From contig CANMTP010000003.1 of NCBI GenBank assembly GCA_947500845.1, positions 186,001-250,000 on the forward strand: a stretch of DNA of 64,000 nt, in the 5' to 3' direction. Position numbers and translations under genes: made by a program. This DNA comes from an uncultured Aquimarina sp. (lineage in GTDB: Bacteria > Bacteroidota > Bacteroidia > Flavobacteriales > Flavobacteriaceae). The notes under the pieces are model-generated. The model saw nothing but the letters and a program-made list of their open reading frames with translations, was not told the origin of the DNA and searched no databases. Shown here in pieces: positions 43,484-52,403 of the stretch. Numbering within the stretch: the first letter of the stretch is position 1; every line of letters begins with the position of its first letter.

Positions 43484-43575
43484 CTTGATTTTACCTAAAA
43501 CTATCTTAAAATCTGAAGAAAAGAAAAAAATTTCGTTGCTTTTTTATATCTTCAAATGAATGGAAATTCGTTGAA

Positions 43576-43725
43576 ATGAAAAGAGGTAAAAATCTTGTCT
43601 TCTCGCTTGTCATTACGCTAATCGGGTTAATTCTGGCTATCGCAATTTTTATAAGAATTCGATATTGTGATGATCAAGAATATCCAGATGTTACTAGTGT
43701 ACCACAATATGAATTAAAAGTCTAA
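43576..43725 (+). CDS. Small single-pass membrane peptide (49 aa)
   Basis: A short frame from ATG 43576 to TAA 43723-43725. It encodes a basic N-terminus (MKRGKNLVFSLVITLIG), one membrane helix (about 8-28) and a polar C-terminal tail (RYCDDQEYPDVTSV, ending YELKV). The inside-positive layout (K, R before the helix) would put the tail outside. Codon use looks like the neighbours, but there is no independent evidence that it is expressed. It converges with the TPR lipoprotein. Confidence 0.5.
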   Translation: MKRGKNLVFSLVITLIGLILAIAIFIRIRYCDDQEYPDVTSVPQYELKV

Positions 43726-43748
43726 TTGGGCTCATTTAAAATTTCTCA

Positions 43749-44621
43749 CTACTTATTTTTAACCATACGATCTGCGATTAATTTTTTAAGCCTTAATAAC
43801 TGTTGAGGATATATCTGCCTAATTTCTTCAACATATGCCCGTTTACTATAATATCCATTCTTATAATCATCGATTGCTTTATTAGTCGCAGCGATAGCTT
43901 CATGATACTCCCCTTCTTCCAAATATAATAAAGCACTGTAATAATGACTATCAGCAGATACATTTTGGAAATACCGTAATGCTTTTTCTATATTAATTCT
44001 AGCCTTTTTGAATTTAGAATCTTCAAAGTACGTTATACCCAAATATAAAAATGCACTGGGCTCTACCCAGTCCTCACCAGAATCCTCGCGCACTCTAGTA
44101 ATATGAGTATTAAAATAATGTGCTGCATTCTTATAATCTTTTAGGCCTAAGTATGCAATACCTCTCCAATAATCAACGCTATGGCCTTGAGGAGAATCTA
44201 CAAAATTTGGAGTAAGGATATCACTGGCATCGAAGTCCTCAATTGCTTTGTTATAATCTCTATAAAACCATAAATACAAGTACCCCCGCCATGGTTGCCA
44301 TGTTTTTGGATCACATGCCACCGCTTTATCAAATAAGGGTTTCCATTCATGGGGCATTCCTCTTTTAAGATAGGGTACAGAATATGATCTTAAGGCTTCA
44401 CAATTATTAGGATCCAGGGCAAGAATACTATCCAATAATTTCATTGACAATGGCGTTCCCTGGTAAGGACCATCAAAGTCATGTTTTGCTTGCTCCTTAT
44501 CGAATATTTTCTGAGAAAGTATTTTGTCTTCTTCTGACGCCTCCTTCAGATTCTTGTTATAACAAGAACAAAAGAATAAGCTTATAAAAATACTAAGGAA
44601 GTATCTCTGTAACATTTCCAT
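43749..44621 (-). CDS. TPR repeat lipoprotein
   Basis: A 290-residue lipoprotein: signal and lipobox SIFISLFFCSCYNKN. TPR-like helical pairs run from about 65 to 280 (ALDPNNCEALRSYSVPYLKR, YWRGIAYLGLKDYKNAAHYF, FLYLGITYFEDSKFKKARIN). It overlaps the TonB-like gene by 29 nt (start at 44621; ATG of LQRYF also possible), so the two are translated together. The pair lies at the end of the flippase-envC operon. A scaffold role at the envelope is likely, with no closer assignment. Confidence 0.72.
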   Translation of the reverse strand: MEMLQRYFLSIFISLFFCSCYNKNLKEASEEDKILSQKIFDKEQAKHDFDGPYQGTPLSMKLLDSILALDPNNCEALRSYSVPYLKRGMPHEWKPLFDKAVACDPKTWQPWRGYLYLWFYRDYNKAIEDFDASDILTPNFVDSPQGHSVDYWRGIAYLGLKDYKNAAHYFNTHITRVREDSGEDWVEPSAFLYLGITYFEDSKFKKARINIEKALRYFQNVSADSHYYSALLYLEEGEYHEAIAATNKAIDDYKNGYYSKRAYVEEIRQIYPQQLLRLKKLIADRMVKNK

Positions 44622-45138
44622 TTTCGATTTTAAAGATTAAATACATGTAGTAATTAATCGTAGGGTGATCTGCGGTACGCCAATTTTCGTTTCTCATCGA
44701 CAAATCTACAAGTTGTTCTACCAAAGTAGTACTCAATTTTGATGGTTCAAGGTCTGCATTCAATTCATTAATTATGAGATTACCTGTTTCACCCTGACAA
44801 TTAATATGAAATCTTAGGTTTAGGTAACCATTATCATTCCTGTTTCTATTTTGATAATGCTGTACAATAAACTCCCTAAATTCTAATTTATTATTTTTGT
44901 ATATATGTGGGGCTGAACTACTGTAAAATCCGTGAGGTTTATTCTCATCTTTACAAAGAGAGAATTCAGTAGTTCGTGTCGCCTTATCTATATCTATTTT
45001 ACCAACATAATCAGGATATTTTGGTTGAACTTTAGTGATTCGAGAAGGATTTGCGAAAAACAAAAACGTGATGCCTACCATCAGAAGAAATACTACAATC
45101 CCTATACTATATTTTTTTAATTTCATTCTACTATACAT
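44593..45138 (-). CDS. TonB-C-like envelope protein
   Basis: A 181-residue protein with an N-terminal membrane helix (SIGIVVFLLMVGITFLFFA) and a periplasmic region. The middle (about 80-150; GYLNLRFHINCQGETGNLII) has the beta-pattern of the TonB C-terminal domain, in which a similar YxxxRFxVNxxGxV strand is followed by two more strands. The Pro-rich spanning linker and the box-binding residues of real TonB proteins are missing, so it is probably a TonB-like fold used for another role. The start at 45138 overlaps the envC stop (TAATG); another ATG lies at 45126. Confidence 0.65.
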   Translation of the reverse strand: MYSRMKLKKYSIGIVVFLLMVGITFLFFANPSRITKVQPKYPDYVGKIDIDKATRTTEFSLCKDENKPHGFYSSSAPHIYKNNKLEFREFIVQHYQNRNRNDNGYLNLRFHINCQGETGNLIINELNADLEPSKLSTTLVEQLVDLSMRNENWRTADHPTINYYMYLIFKIENGNVTEILP

Positions 45139-46367
45139 TACATCCTATAAATCCAACTCTGCGGATTTAGTCTTTTTGCATTTTGATAAATCAAGAATTT
45201 CATAATTGCCCTACCTGTTGTTGGGTTCACACGTACTTCACCTATAGATTGTTTTGTGTTTACCTTTTGACCTTCTTTAACGGTGATATTCTCTATGTTA
45301 TAATATGTAGTAATGTAATTACCGTGTCTTATCTGTACAAGACGACTAGCGCCTTTTAATTTTTGAATAGCAATCACTTCGCCTTCAAAAATGGCTCTAG
45401 CCTTCTCTCCTTTTCTGGTTTCAATTTCTACACCGCTGCTATTGATTTGTATATTTGGAAGCGTAGGATGCGGCTGACGACCAAATTTTTTGGTGACTCT
45501 GCCCGTTCCTACCGGCCAAGGTAATTTTCCTTTATTAGATGTGAAATTATCGGCTAGTATTTTAGCTTCAGCGGTTAATGCAAATGTAGTAGCAGATCCT
45601 TTATTCGTAACTTTTTTACCAGCTTTTTTATTGGCTTTGGCAATAGCTTCGCGAATCAACTTCTCGATAGCTTTATCAATAGCACTAGCCTGTTCTTGCT
45701 TTTTCTTGATTTGCTTCGTATACACTCCTTGTTTCTTGCGTATAGAGGCCATCAAAACCTGTTGCTCCTTTTTTTCTTCTTTAAGTTTCTCTTGCGCTTC
45801 TCGATTTTCTACAATAAGATCTTGTTTGTTTTCTTTTTGCTTTGACAAGTCTCGGTTAAGTTTCTGAAGCTCGAGTGTATTGCCTTCTATTCGCTCTGCT
45901 TGCTCTTTACGGTGCTCGTTATATTGCTTCATATACTGCAATCGCTTATATGCCTGTGCAAAATCTGATGAAGACAATAAAAACATAATCCTGCTCTGGT
46001 GAGATTTACTTTTATATGATTTCTTAATCATTTTGGCATAATCTTCCTTGAGCACTTTAAGCTCAGTACGATATACATCTATCTTCTTGAGATTCGTGTT
46101 GATCTCTCTTGTTAATAAATTTGCTTGCTGATTCGTAATTTTTATAAGATTTTCCCGAGTACTAATTTGAGAATTAATTGCTTCAACCTGATCAAGTACC
46201 GAAAGCTCTTTTTGCTTATTATCTTCGCGCAATTTTTTCATTTGCGCAATTTCCTCTCTAAGGCGTTGCCGTTCTTCTTCGAGTTGTTGTTGTTTTGTAC
46301 TTTGCGAATAAGATGGACCACAAACCAATAACAATCCAATAACATATATTACTCTTAAAAACCTCAT
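45138..46367 (-). CDS. envC: EnvC-type murein hydrolase activator
   Basis: A 409-residue periplasmic protein with a signal peptide (VIGLLLVCGPSYSQS), a long coiled coil (about 25-255) and a C-terminal LytM (M23-like) domain (about 285-405). In the LytM part the metal-binding residues are lost: the first His-x-Gly-x-Asp is SSGVEI and the later HxH becomes YYNIEN, with HFEI replaced by MKFLIY. That fits a catalytically dead activator of amidases, like EnvC, and not an active endopeptidase. It acts at cell separation. The start overlaps DUF4292 by 4 nt. Confidence 0.88.
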   Translation of the reverse strand: MRFLRVIYVIGLLLVCGPSYSQSTKQQQLEEERQRLREEIAQMKKLREDNKQKELSVLDQVEAINSQISTRENLIKITNQQANLLTREINTNLKKIDVYRTELKVLKEDYAKMIKKSYKSKSHQSRIMFLLSSSDFAQAYKRLQYMKQYNEHRKEQAERIEGNTLELQKLNRDLSKQKENKQDLIVENREAQEKLKEEKKEQQVLMASIRKKQGVYTKQIKKKQEQASAIDKAIEKLIREAIAKANKKAGKKVTNKGSATTFALTAEAKILADNFTSNKGKLPWPVGTGRVTKKFGRQPHPTLPNIQINSSGVEIETRKGEKARAIFEGEVIAIQKLKGASRLVQIRHGNYITTYYNIENITVKEGQKVNTKQSIGEVRVNPTTGRAIMKFLIYQNAKRLNPQSWIYRM

Positions 46368-47140
46368 TGAATAGTAACTTCCTTATAACCTGATGGTATT
46401 TTAAACGGAAAACTTACCCGTGCATTGTAATCTACCATTCTATATTCTATCCCTATACTAGTTTTTTGATCTTCTTGCAACGCTTCAATATTTATTTCTT
46501 TGGGAAAATCCTGATTTCCTACTTTTTGATAACTGAGATAATTGATGGTTAGATTTCTATTCGCTATAGGCTGACTTAGTTGTTGAGAAGCCATTTTAAA
46601 ACTATTGGGGCGTACTAAAAATAAACGTTCAAACAATGCTAATTCTGTTTTAGGTTGTAGTAAGTACCCTTGCTCTGCAATCGAAGATTTGTATTTATCG
46701 TTTCTAAGGTTAAACAATGCCTGCCCTAAAAGCATTTGTTGCACTTTATCATAATCAAGATCATCTGTACCTAACCACTCGCTCAACACCTTAAAATCTC
46801 CTTCAAAATATGTGTTTTCGATTTTCTCGTAGTAACTCACTTTTTCTGGAGTGATCAATGCCTTTGCCAATGTAATTCCTAACATTTTTACGCTAATCCA
46901 AATGGCTTTGTCTTTTTCTATTCGCAAAGTAGCCGACGGACTGTATGAATTTTTTCCATCGTCATATCGCACTTTAACCTTGGCATTAAGCGTTTCAAAA
47001 TTAAACGATTTATTGTAGTGGTTAGCAATAATCTTTTCGGCACTAAGTTTTTTTATTTTCGCCCCTGTCGTTGCTTTAGATCCTTTACAAGAACTTAGTG
47101 CAATTAAAGAAAAACACAATAGATAAAATATTCTGTACAT
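46364..47140 (-). CDS. DUF4292 lipoprotein
   Basis: A 258-residue lipoprotein (signal ending LIALSSCKGSKAT, lipid on the Cys). The DUF4292 domain spans about 40-245 with FNFETLNAKVKVRYDDGKN and IWISVKMLGITLAKALITPE, a pattern that resembles LolA/LolB-like folds with a hydrophobic groove. DUF4292 proteins are found almost only in Bacteroidota, next to envC and TPR genes. A role in outer-membrane lipid or lipoprotein handling is plausible but unproved. The 4-nt overlap with envC and 1-nt overlap with the TPR gene show tight coupling. Confidence 0.82.
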   Translation of the reverse strand: MYRIFYLLCFSLIALSSCKGSKATTGAKIKKLSAEKIIANHYNKSFNFETLNAKVKVRYDDGKNSYSPSATLRIEKDKAIWISVKMLGITLAKALITPEKVSYYEKIENTYFEGDFKVLSEWLGTDDLDYDKVQQMLLGQALFNLRNDKYKSSIAEQGYLLQPKTELALFERLFLVRPNSFKMASQQLSQPIANRNLTINYLSYQKVGNQDFPKEINIEALQEDQKTSIGIEYRMVDYNARVSFPFKIPSGYKEVTIQ

Positions 47141-48519
47141 TAACCGTTATGATTTTTCTGGAGTTGATTTGCCTTTTGTTGATATTCTGAAGCTTTTGTT
47201 GTATTGCCTAATTTTTGATAAGCTACACTCATTTGAGTATAAAAATCAGATTCCATTTTTTGATTTTCTATGATATAATCTATACCGAGTGAAAGGATTT
47301 CGATGGCCTCTTCTGCCTTTTCAAGATTAATTAACGAAACACCGTTTACTAAATAGAAAATCGGTTGTGCAGGATACATCTCTAAGGCCAATTGACTTCC
47401 TATTTCTGCTTTTTCATATCGTTTCAGATCCAATTGTAATAATAAAATTCTTTTTAAGAGTGCAAAATCATTAGCATTGCTTTTTATGCCTCTTTCATAA
47501 AAATTGAGAGCCTGCTCCTTTCGATCTTTTTTATAGTAAAAATGTCCCAGTTCTGTAAAAACCTTCGAATTATTTTGACCACCCGAAACCAAAGCCATGA
47601 TTTCTGCTAATTGTGATTCGTATTGAGGATTTTTATCTAGAAAGGGCAAAAAGTCATTAACTATTTTATATTTGGATGCTGTGTCTACTTTAGAGCTTTG
47701 TAAAGCGATCTTCATAGAATTAATCGCATCATCATTCTTATTGTTTTGTAGATAAAACTTATACAACGCCAAATGAACCAATGCTGATTTTGGTTTTTTC
47801 TTAAGCAATTGTTGTGCCGTCTCGAAGGCTTTTTCACTCTGATTGTTCTGGCTATAGATATAGATTAAGTTAAGATAGTTTTGCTCTACTTTTGGATTCT
47901 CTTTTATCTTTTTTTCAAGAATGGCAATTCTGCTATTGGGATTTGTAATTTTTGAAGTAATTCTCTTTCGTAATTGATTTCGATAAGCATCAGTTCCATA
48001 TTCTTCATTAAGTTGGTCCAGCATTTCTAATGCATCGTCATAACGTTTTTCGAGAAAATACAGATTGGCTAATTGTTCTTTAAACATGGTGTTAAAAGGA
48101 ACCAATCTTTCAACTACCCCGACAGATTCTTTGTATTTACGTTGCTGAAAATAAACCTCATACAGAAGCTCTAAAACATATCTGTCGTTGGGCTTAGCTT
48201 TGAGAACTTTATTAAAATTCTCTTCTGCTTTTTCATATACTTTGAGCTCGAGATAGTTTTTACCTAATTCTGAATATAGAAAAACAGGTTTTGGATCGAT
48301 TTCAATACATTTTTCTAAAGCTTCAATTGCTTTATCGTAGTTGGTAATAGCTTTTTGCTTTAGCGCTTCAAAAAAGTTTTCCTGAAATTCGTCTGAAACA
48401 TCTCCTAAATCGTCAATATTGATTTCTTGTTTTGGTTCTATATCCTGGGAAAAGACAATTGCATTTCCCGTTCCAAAGAACGCTATCAAAATGTATATAT
48501 ATGTCCAAATTTTACTCAT
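47140..48519 (-). CDS. TPR protein of the envC operon
   Basis: A 459-residue protein with a signal peptide (ILIAFFGTGNAIVFSQ) followed by TPR repeats nearly to the C-terminus (NYDKAIEALEKCIEIDPKP, FLYSELGKNYLELKVYEKAE, ELGHFYYKKDRKEQALNFYE). Twelve or so units fit the length. It is a periplasmic or outer-membrane scaffold, as expected in the Bacteroidota envelope cluster with DUF4292 and envC. No enzymatic domain is seen. ATG at 48519, 34 nt after the nucleotidyltransferase stop. Confidence 0.85.
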   Translation of the reverse strand: MSKIWTYIYILIAFFGTGNAIVFSQDIEPKQEINIDDLGDVSDEFQENFFEALKQKAITNYDKAIEALEKCIEIDPKPVFLYSELGKNYLELKVYEKAEENFNKVLKAKPNDRYVLELLYEVYFQQRKYKESVGVVERLVPFNTMFKEQLANLYFLEKRYDDALEMLDQLNEEYGTDAYRNQLRKRITSKITNPNSRIAILEKKIKENPKVEQNYLNLIYIYSQNNQSEKAFETAQQLLKKKPKSALVHLALYKFYLQNNKNDDAINSMKIALQSSKVDTASKYKIVNDFLPFLDKNPQYESQLAEIMALVSGGQNNSKVFTELGHFYYKKDRKEQALNFYERGIKSNANDFALLKRILLLQLDLKRYEKAEIGSQLALEMYPAQPIFYLVNGVSLINLEKAEEAIEILSLGIDYIIENQKMESDFYTQMSVAYQKLGNTTKASEYQQKANQLQKNHNG

Positions 48520-48553
48520 AAAACCACTGAAACTCTCTTTTATTCCTCATAAA

Positions 48554-49570
48554 TCATTCCAAAATAGAATAGTCTCCTATACTCACTGTTTTGAAGTTTC
48601 CGTCATAAACTGCATTATTTCCGATCATTGCATTGTCTAAGTTAGCATTTTTTATGACAGTTTTGGTCTGAACAAGACTATTTTTGATGGTTGTATTGTC
48701 TAATGAACATCCATCACCAATAGAAACATTAGGACCAACAGCCGTGTTCCTTAGAACTACATTTTCTCCTATATAACAAGGAGGTGTTATTGTTGAGTTC
48801 TCTAAAGTAACCGTCTTACTTACCAGTTCTTCTCCATCATCCTGCAAAAAGCCCAGCATTCTCGAATTAGTTTCTACGGTAACATTTTTGTTTCCACAAT
48901 CCATCCATTCATCTACCCGGCCAGTAACAAAAGTTTTACTATTGGCCATCATTCTTTTGATACCATCGTTGATTTGGTATTCACCACCATTAATAATGTT
49001 ATTATCCAAAACATATTGCAATTCGTTTTTCAAAATAGCGACATCTTTAAAATAATAAATACCAATTACGGCAAGATCAGACACAAACTCCTTCGGTTTT
49101 TCTACCAATTCTACAATTTGTTTTTTATCATTGAGTTTTACCACTCCGTAAGCTTCCGGATGATCAACCTGCTTTACCCAGATCACAGCATCTGCTTCTT
49201 TATCAAGGTTGAAATCTGCTCGAATAAGCGTATCTGCGTAGGCAATCACTGCAGGACCCGAAAGTGATGCTGCAGCACACATAATGGCATGACCAGTACC
49301 TAGCGGTTGGTCCTGTCTGTAAATTGATGCTTTTGCACCCAAACTCTCTGCCAATTTGGTCAAGCTGGTTACCACATCCTCCCCAAAAAATGCAGGATCA
49401 CCAAGTACGAAAGCAATTTCGTCGATAGGTTCTCCCAAAACCTTTGCGATATCAGACACCAATCGATGCACGATTGGTTTTCCTGCAACTGGAATTAAAG
49501 GTTTTGGAACAGTAAGTGTATGAGGTCTAAGTCTAGAACCTCTCCCTGCCATGGGTACGATGATTTTCAT
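48554..49570 (-). CDS. Sugar-phosphate nucleotidyltransferase with left-handed beta-helix
   Basis: A 338-residue enzyme. The N-terminal nucleotidyltransferase domain starts MKIIVPMAGRGSRLRPHTLT and continues VPKPLIPVAGKPI, the NTP-binding motif GxGxRxxPxTxxxPKP. The C-terminal part (about 245-335) has hexapeptide repeats of a left-handed beta-helix (NAMIGNNAVYDGNFK). It joins a nucleoside diphosphate to a sugar phosphate, most likely glucose-1-P or N-acetylglucosamine-1-P. The neighbouring flippase and dut fit precursor supply for envelope polysaccharide. ATG at 49570. Confidence 0.86.
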   Translation of the reverse strand: MKIIVPMAGRGSRLRPHTLTVPKPLIPVAGKPIVHRLVSDIAKVLGEPIDEIAFVLGDPAFFGEDVVTSLTKLAESLGAKASIYRQDQPLGTGHAIMCAAASLSGPAVIAYADTLIRADFNLDKEADAVIWVKQVDHPEAYGVVKLNDKKQIVELVEKPKEFVSDLAVIGIYYFKDVAILKNELQYVLDNNIINGGEYQINDGIKRMMANSKTFVTGRVDEWMDCGNKNVTVETNSRMLGFLQDDGEELVSKTVTLENSTITPPCYIGENVVLRNTAVGPNVSIGDGCSLDNTTIKNSLVQTKTVIKNANLDNAMIGNNAVYDGNFKTVSIGDYSILE

Positions 49571-49599
49571 TCTCTTTTTTGTTTTTTGTTTATTTACAT

Positions 49600-49634
49600 C
49601 TCCCTAACCCCCTCTTCAAAAGGAGAATTAAGGT
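49600..49634. repeat. Palindromic repeat of the CCCTAACCCC family
   Basis: The unit CTCCCTAACCCCCTCTTC followed by AAAAGGAGAATT carries the CCT/AGG arms of the family seen at 14775 and 27479. It lies in the spacer between dut and the nucleotidyltransferase gene, close to another repeat at 49753. It lacks the ATGACA tail. Confidence 0.6.
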
Positions 49635-49752
49635 GTTTTTGTTTCATTGTTTTTTCCGAAGTGTCTCTCCCAAAAAGCGGTAATCCTCAAAGAGTTCAAT
49701 TTTTAGTCTTTAGTTTATAATTTTCACACTTCGGCTACAGGACTTCGATAGT

Positions 49753-49774
49753 ACTTCGACAAGCTCAGTATAAC
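49753..49774. repeat. Dispersed palindromic repeat, TTCGACAAGCTCAGTATAAC
   Basis: Nearly identical to the repeat at 11639-11660. It lies in the 241-nt spacer between dut and the nucleotidyltransferase gene. A similar short word (CTTCGGCTACAGGACTTCGA) occurs just before it, at about 49732-49747. Confidence 0.6.
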
Positions 49775-49811
49775 ACCTCAGTCCTCAAGCTTACTACCTA
49801 AAACCTCATAC

Positions 49812-50246
49812 CTATTTTACTCCTGTGCTTCCAAATCCTCCTTCGCCTCGAGAGGTTTCAGATAATTCGGTTACTTCTATCCACTCTGCGCGCTCATGTT
49901 TTGCAATTACCATCTGTGCAACTCGCTCACCATTCTCAACTGTAAAATCATCATTAGAAAGGTTTACAAGAATTACTCCGATCTCTCCTCTATAATCTGC
50001 ATCAATAGTTCCTGGGGCATTCAATACGGTGATCCCTTTTTTGGCTGCCAAACCACTACGTGGTCTAACCTGCGCCTCGTACCCCACTGGTAATTCTATA
50101 AAAAGACCTGTTTTTACAATTGTTCTTTCAAGAGGTTTTAACGTTACAGATTCTGAAATATTGGCTCTTAGATCCATTCCCGCCGAGGCAATGGTTTCGT
50201 AATTAGGAAGATCATGCGATGACCTATTGATAATTTTTATTTGCAT
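49812..50246 (-). CDS. dut: dUTP diphosphatase
   Basis: Removes dUTP to keep uracil out of DNA and supplies dUMP. The 144-residue trimeric enzyme has all five motifs: [44 protein letters not shown] and the glycine-rich C-terminus [10 protein letters not shown], which closes over the active site. Metal-coordinating Asp residues are present. ATG at 50246. The flippase gene lies 31 nt upstream. Confidence 0.95.
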   Translation of the reverse strand: MQIKIINRSSHDLPNYETIASAGMDLRANISESVTLKPLERTIVKTGLFIELPVGYEAQVRPRSGLAAKKGITVLNAPGTIDADYRGEIGVILVNLSNDDFTVENGERVAQMVIAKHERAEWIEVTELSETSRGEGGFGSTGVK

Positions 50247-50277
50247 ATTTACTATGATACTCAGAATTTATGAGTAT

Positions 50278-51735
50278 TTATCTTTTTAAAATCTGTTTTA
50301 ATTCCTTTTTCTCAAAGGTGTACAAAATTACTAAAAACAGGAGTAACAAGGGAATAGAAATCATATAATTACTCTCGAAGACATAAAAAGACAGTATTGA
50401 AAATACAATAGATATCGTAAGATACATTCCTATCTTTTTGAGATTATAAGGTATCGGGTAATATTTTTTTCCGAAATACCAAGACAACAGCATCATCGTG
50501 CCATATGCCGCCAACGTGGCAATGGCAGAACCTAGATAGTTGTATTTTGGAATTAACAAGAAGTTAAGTGCAAGGGTTATTATAGCTCCTACTATAGAAA
50601 TATAGGCGCCGAATTTAGTTTTATCAGTAATCTTGTACCAAACCGAAAGGTTATGATAAATCCCAAGGCATAGGTTGGCAACTAGTATGATTGGAACCAC
50701 TATCATAGCTTCCCAATATGATGAGTCTGGAATAATTAGTCTTTTAAGAACATCAGAAAATATAACTACTGTAAGCAATATAAGACTGCCTAGTACCGAA
50801 AAATAAAAAGTAATTTTTGCATAGGTTTCTTTTGCATTTTCAGCTCTGGCATGATTAAAAAAGAAAGGTTCGATACCGAGTCTGAACGCTGTACTAAATA
50901 GGGTCATAAATACCCCAATCTTATAGCAAGCAGCATAAACTCCTACTTCTGCTTCTGCAATATCAGCCGGTAGCAAATATTTGAGAAGAAGCTTATCAAA
51001 AGCCTCATTAATTGAGAAAGCAATTCCAGCTATTAGTACTGGAAAAGCATATTTCATCATTGATTTCCAAATTGTGCTACTAAACCCAAATCCAATTTTC
51101 GCATACACTGAAAGTACCATGAAGAATGTAAGCAGACTTGCGATCAAATTTGCTATAAAAACATACGAGACCAAATCTTGTTCAAAATAAATTGTATTCC
51201 AGAAAGAATTAGAATTCTTGGCAAGAAGAGGTAAAATCAGAAAGAAAAAGATATTGAGTCCAAAATTAATGATTACATTCAGAATTTTAAGAATCGCATA
51301 TCTGATAGGGCGTTCATTCACTCTAAACCATGCAAACGGTAAAACAACCAAAGCGTCAAGGGAAAGTATTAATATCCCATAAGTTATGTATTGCGTTTCG
51401 AATTCCAAAAAGTTTGACAGATGCTCTCTGAATGTTAATCCGAGACTCAAAAAGAATATAGAAGATACCGTTATCGAAGTCAGAGCGGTAGACTGAACCT
51501 TTTTTTTATCATTTCCTTCTTTATTAATGAATCTAAAAAAGGCTGTTTCCATTCCATAAGAGAAAAGAATATTACCTGTAATCAACAGGGCCATTAATGA
51601 AGCATAGACCCCATAATCATCTCTTTCGAGAACATCGACATATAGTGGAACCAAAACAATACCCAGGACTCTTGGTAAGACCGTTGCTAATCCGTAGATA
51701 AAGGTTTGCTTAAATAATTTCTGAAATATGCTCAA
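50278..51735 (-). CDS. Polysaccharide flippase (Wzx/MVF type)
   Basis: A 485-residue multi-pass inner-membrane protein with about 12-14 helices. The opening IFQKLFKQTFIYGLATVLPR and VPLYVDVLERDDYGVYASLM are characteristic of the oligosaccharide flippases (Wzx, MATE-like MOP superfamily) that move lipid-linked sugar units to the periplasm. The start is the TTG at 51735, giving SIFQKLFKQ directly; no ATG is better placed. It is the first gene of the flippase-dut-nucleotidyltransferase cluster and likely serves envelope polysaccharide or glycan-linked lipid assembly. The cluster is conserved in Flavobacteria. Confidence 0.88.
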   Translation of the reverse strand: MSIFQKLFKQTFIYGLATVLPRVLGIVLVPLYVDVLERDDYGVYASLMALLITGNILFSYGMETAFFRFINKEGNDKKKVQSTALTSITVSSIFFLSLGLTFREHLSNFLEFETQYITYGILILSLDALVVLPFAWFRVNERPIRYAILKILNVIINFGLNIFFFLILPLLAKNSNSFWNTIYFEQDLVSYVFIANLIASLLTFFMVLSVYAKIGFGFSSTIWKSMMKYAFPVLIAGIAFSINEAFDKLLLKYLLPADIAEAEVGVYAACYKIGVFMTLFSTAFRLGIEPFFFNHARAENAKETYAKITFYFSVLGSLILLTVVIFSDVLKRLIIPDSSYWEAMIVVPIILVANLCLGIYHNLSVWYKITDKTKFGAYISIVGAIITLALNFLLIPKYNYLGSAIATLAAYGTMMLLSWYFGKKYYPIPYNLKKIGMYLTISIVFSILSFYVFESNYMISIPLLLLFLVILYTFEKKELKQILKR

Positions 51736-51797
51736 TGGGTGATGTACTAGTCGTTGTAAAAATACAATTTTTTGTCACCTAAGCTAATTGATTACTA

Positions 51798-52262
51798 TTA
51801 CTCTTTTTTTTCAGGCACATTTTCTATTTTGAAATGCCCTTCTTTACCGTCTTTTGTGTATACAATTACACACTCATTGTCTTTAAGTCTAAAAGGTATT
51901 CGTTCAATCCCAACGGGAACTGTATTTTGAAATTCTTCTTTAGGATCACTGCTCATTATCAAATCTGTTGCTTTTTTGGGGTAAACATAACTTCCAGTAT
52001 ACAATGATTTACCTTCTTCTTTGGTAAGCGTTATTCTTTTCTGTTTGAAGTATGCATATTTTAATGAAACCCTAGAAGTATCTTCTGTTGGGATGTATAT
52101 TGTAAAACCATTATTATCTTGGGAAGTCCATTTTTGAAAATATAGCTCTTTGATTTGTATTGAAGAGGTGTTTTTCATGTTTTGACTACTTGCACACTGC
52201 ATAAAAGTACTACCAATCAATAATATACATATTCTAATACTTATTGTTTTAAAATTCTTCAT
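51798..52262 (-). CDS. Lipoprotein of unknown function
   Basis: A 154-residue lipoprotein: signal and lipobox CILLIGSTFMQCASSQN. The rest is a beta-rich domain (about 35-140) with many aromatic and charged residues (LYFQKWTSQDNNGF, YTGSYVYPKKATD). I do not recognise the family. It lies between the ATP synthase terminator and the flippase gene, with its own start at ATG 52262. The C-terminus ends FKIENVPEKKE. Confidence 0.65.
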   Translation of the reverse strand: MKNFKTISIRICILLIGSTFMQCASSQNMKNTSSIQIKELYFQKWTSQDNNGFTIYIPTEDTSRVSLKYAYFKQKRITLTKEEGKSLYTGSYVYPKKATDLIMSSDPKEEFQNTVPVGIERIPFRLKDNECVIVYTKDGKEGHFKIENVPEKKE

Positions 52263-52355
52263 ACTACTTACTTATATTCTCACAGAAGGCAAAACCAATG
52301 CCAAACTGTTTTAATCAATTATAAAGATAGAAAAACATGATTTTACCAAAATAAA

Positions 52356-52381
52356 AACCTCGCAAGAAAAATTGCGAGGTT
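52356..52381 (-). terminator. Terminator of the ATP synthase operon
   Basis: A perfect 10-bp stem (AACCTCGCAA/TTGCGAGGTT; arms 52356-52365 and 52372-52381) encloses a 6-nt loop. It is followed in the minus-strand RNA by U residues. It lies 22 nt past the atpG stop and marks the end of the operon, which therefore lacks atpD and atpC. Confidence 0.85.
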
Positions 52382-52403
52382 CGTAGTTTAAAAAATAATC
52401 TTT

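Noticed and set aside
45138-46367. Active M23 endopeptidase
   Set aside because: The metal-binding His and Asp of the LytM domain are replaced, so an EnvC-type activator is the better call.
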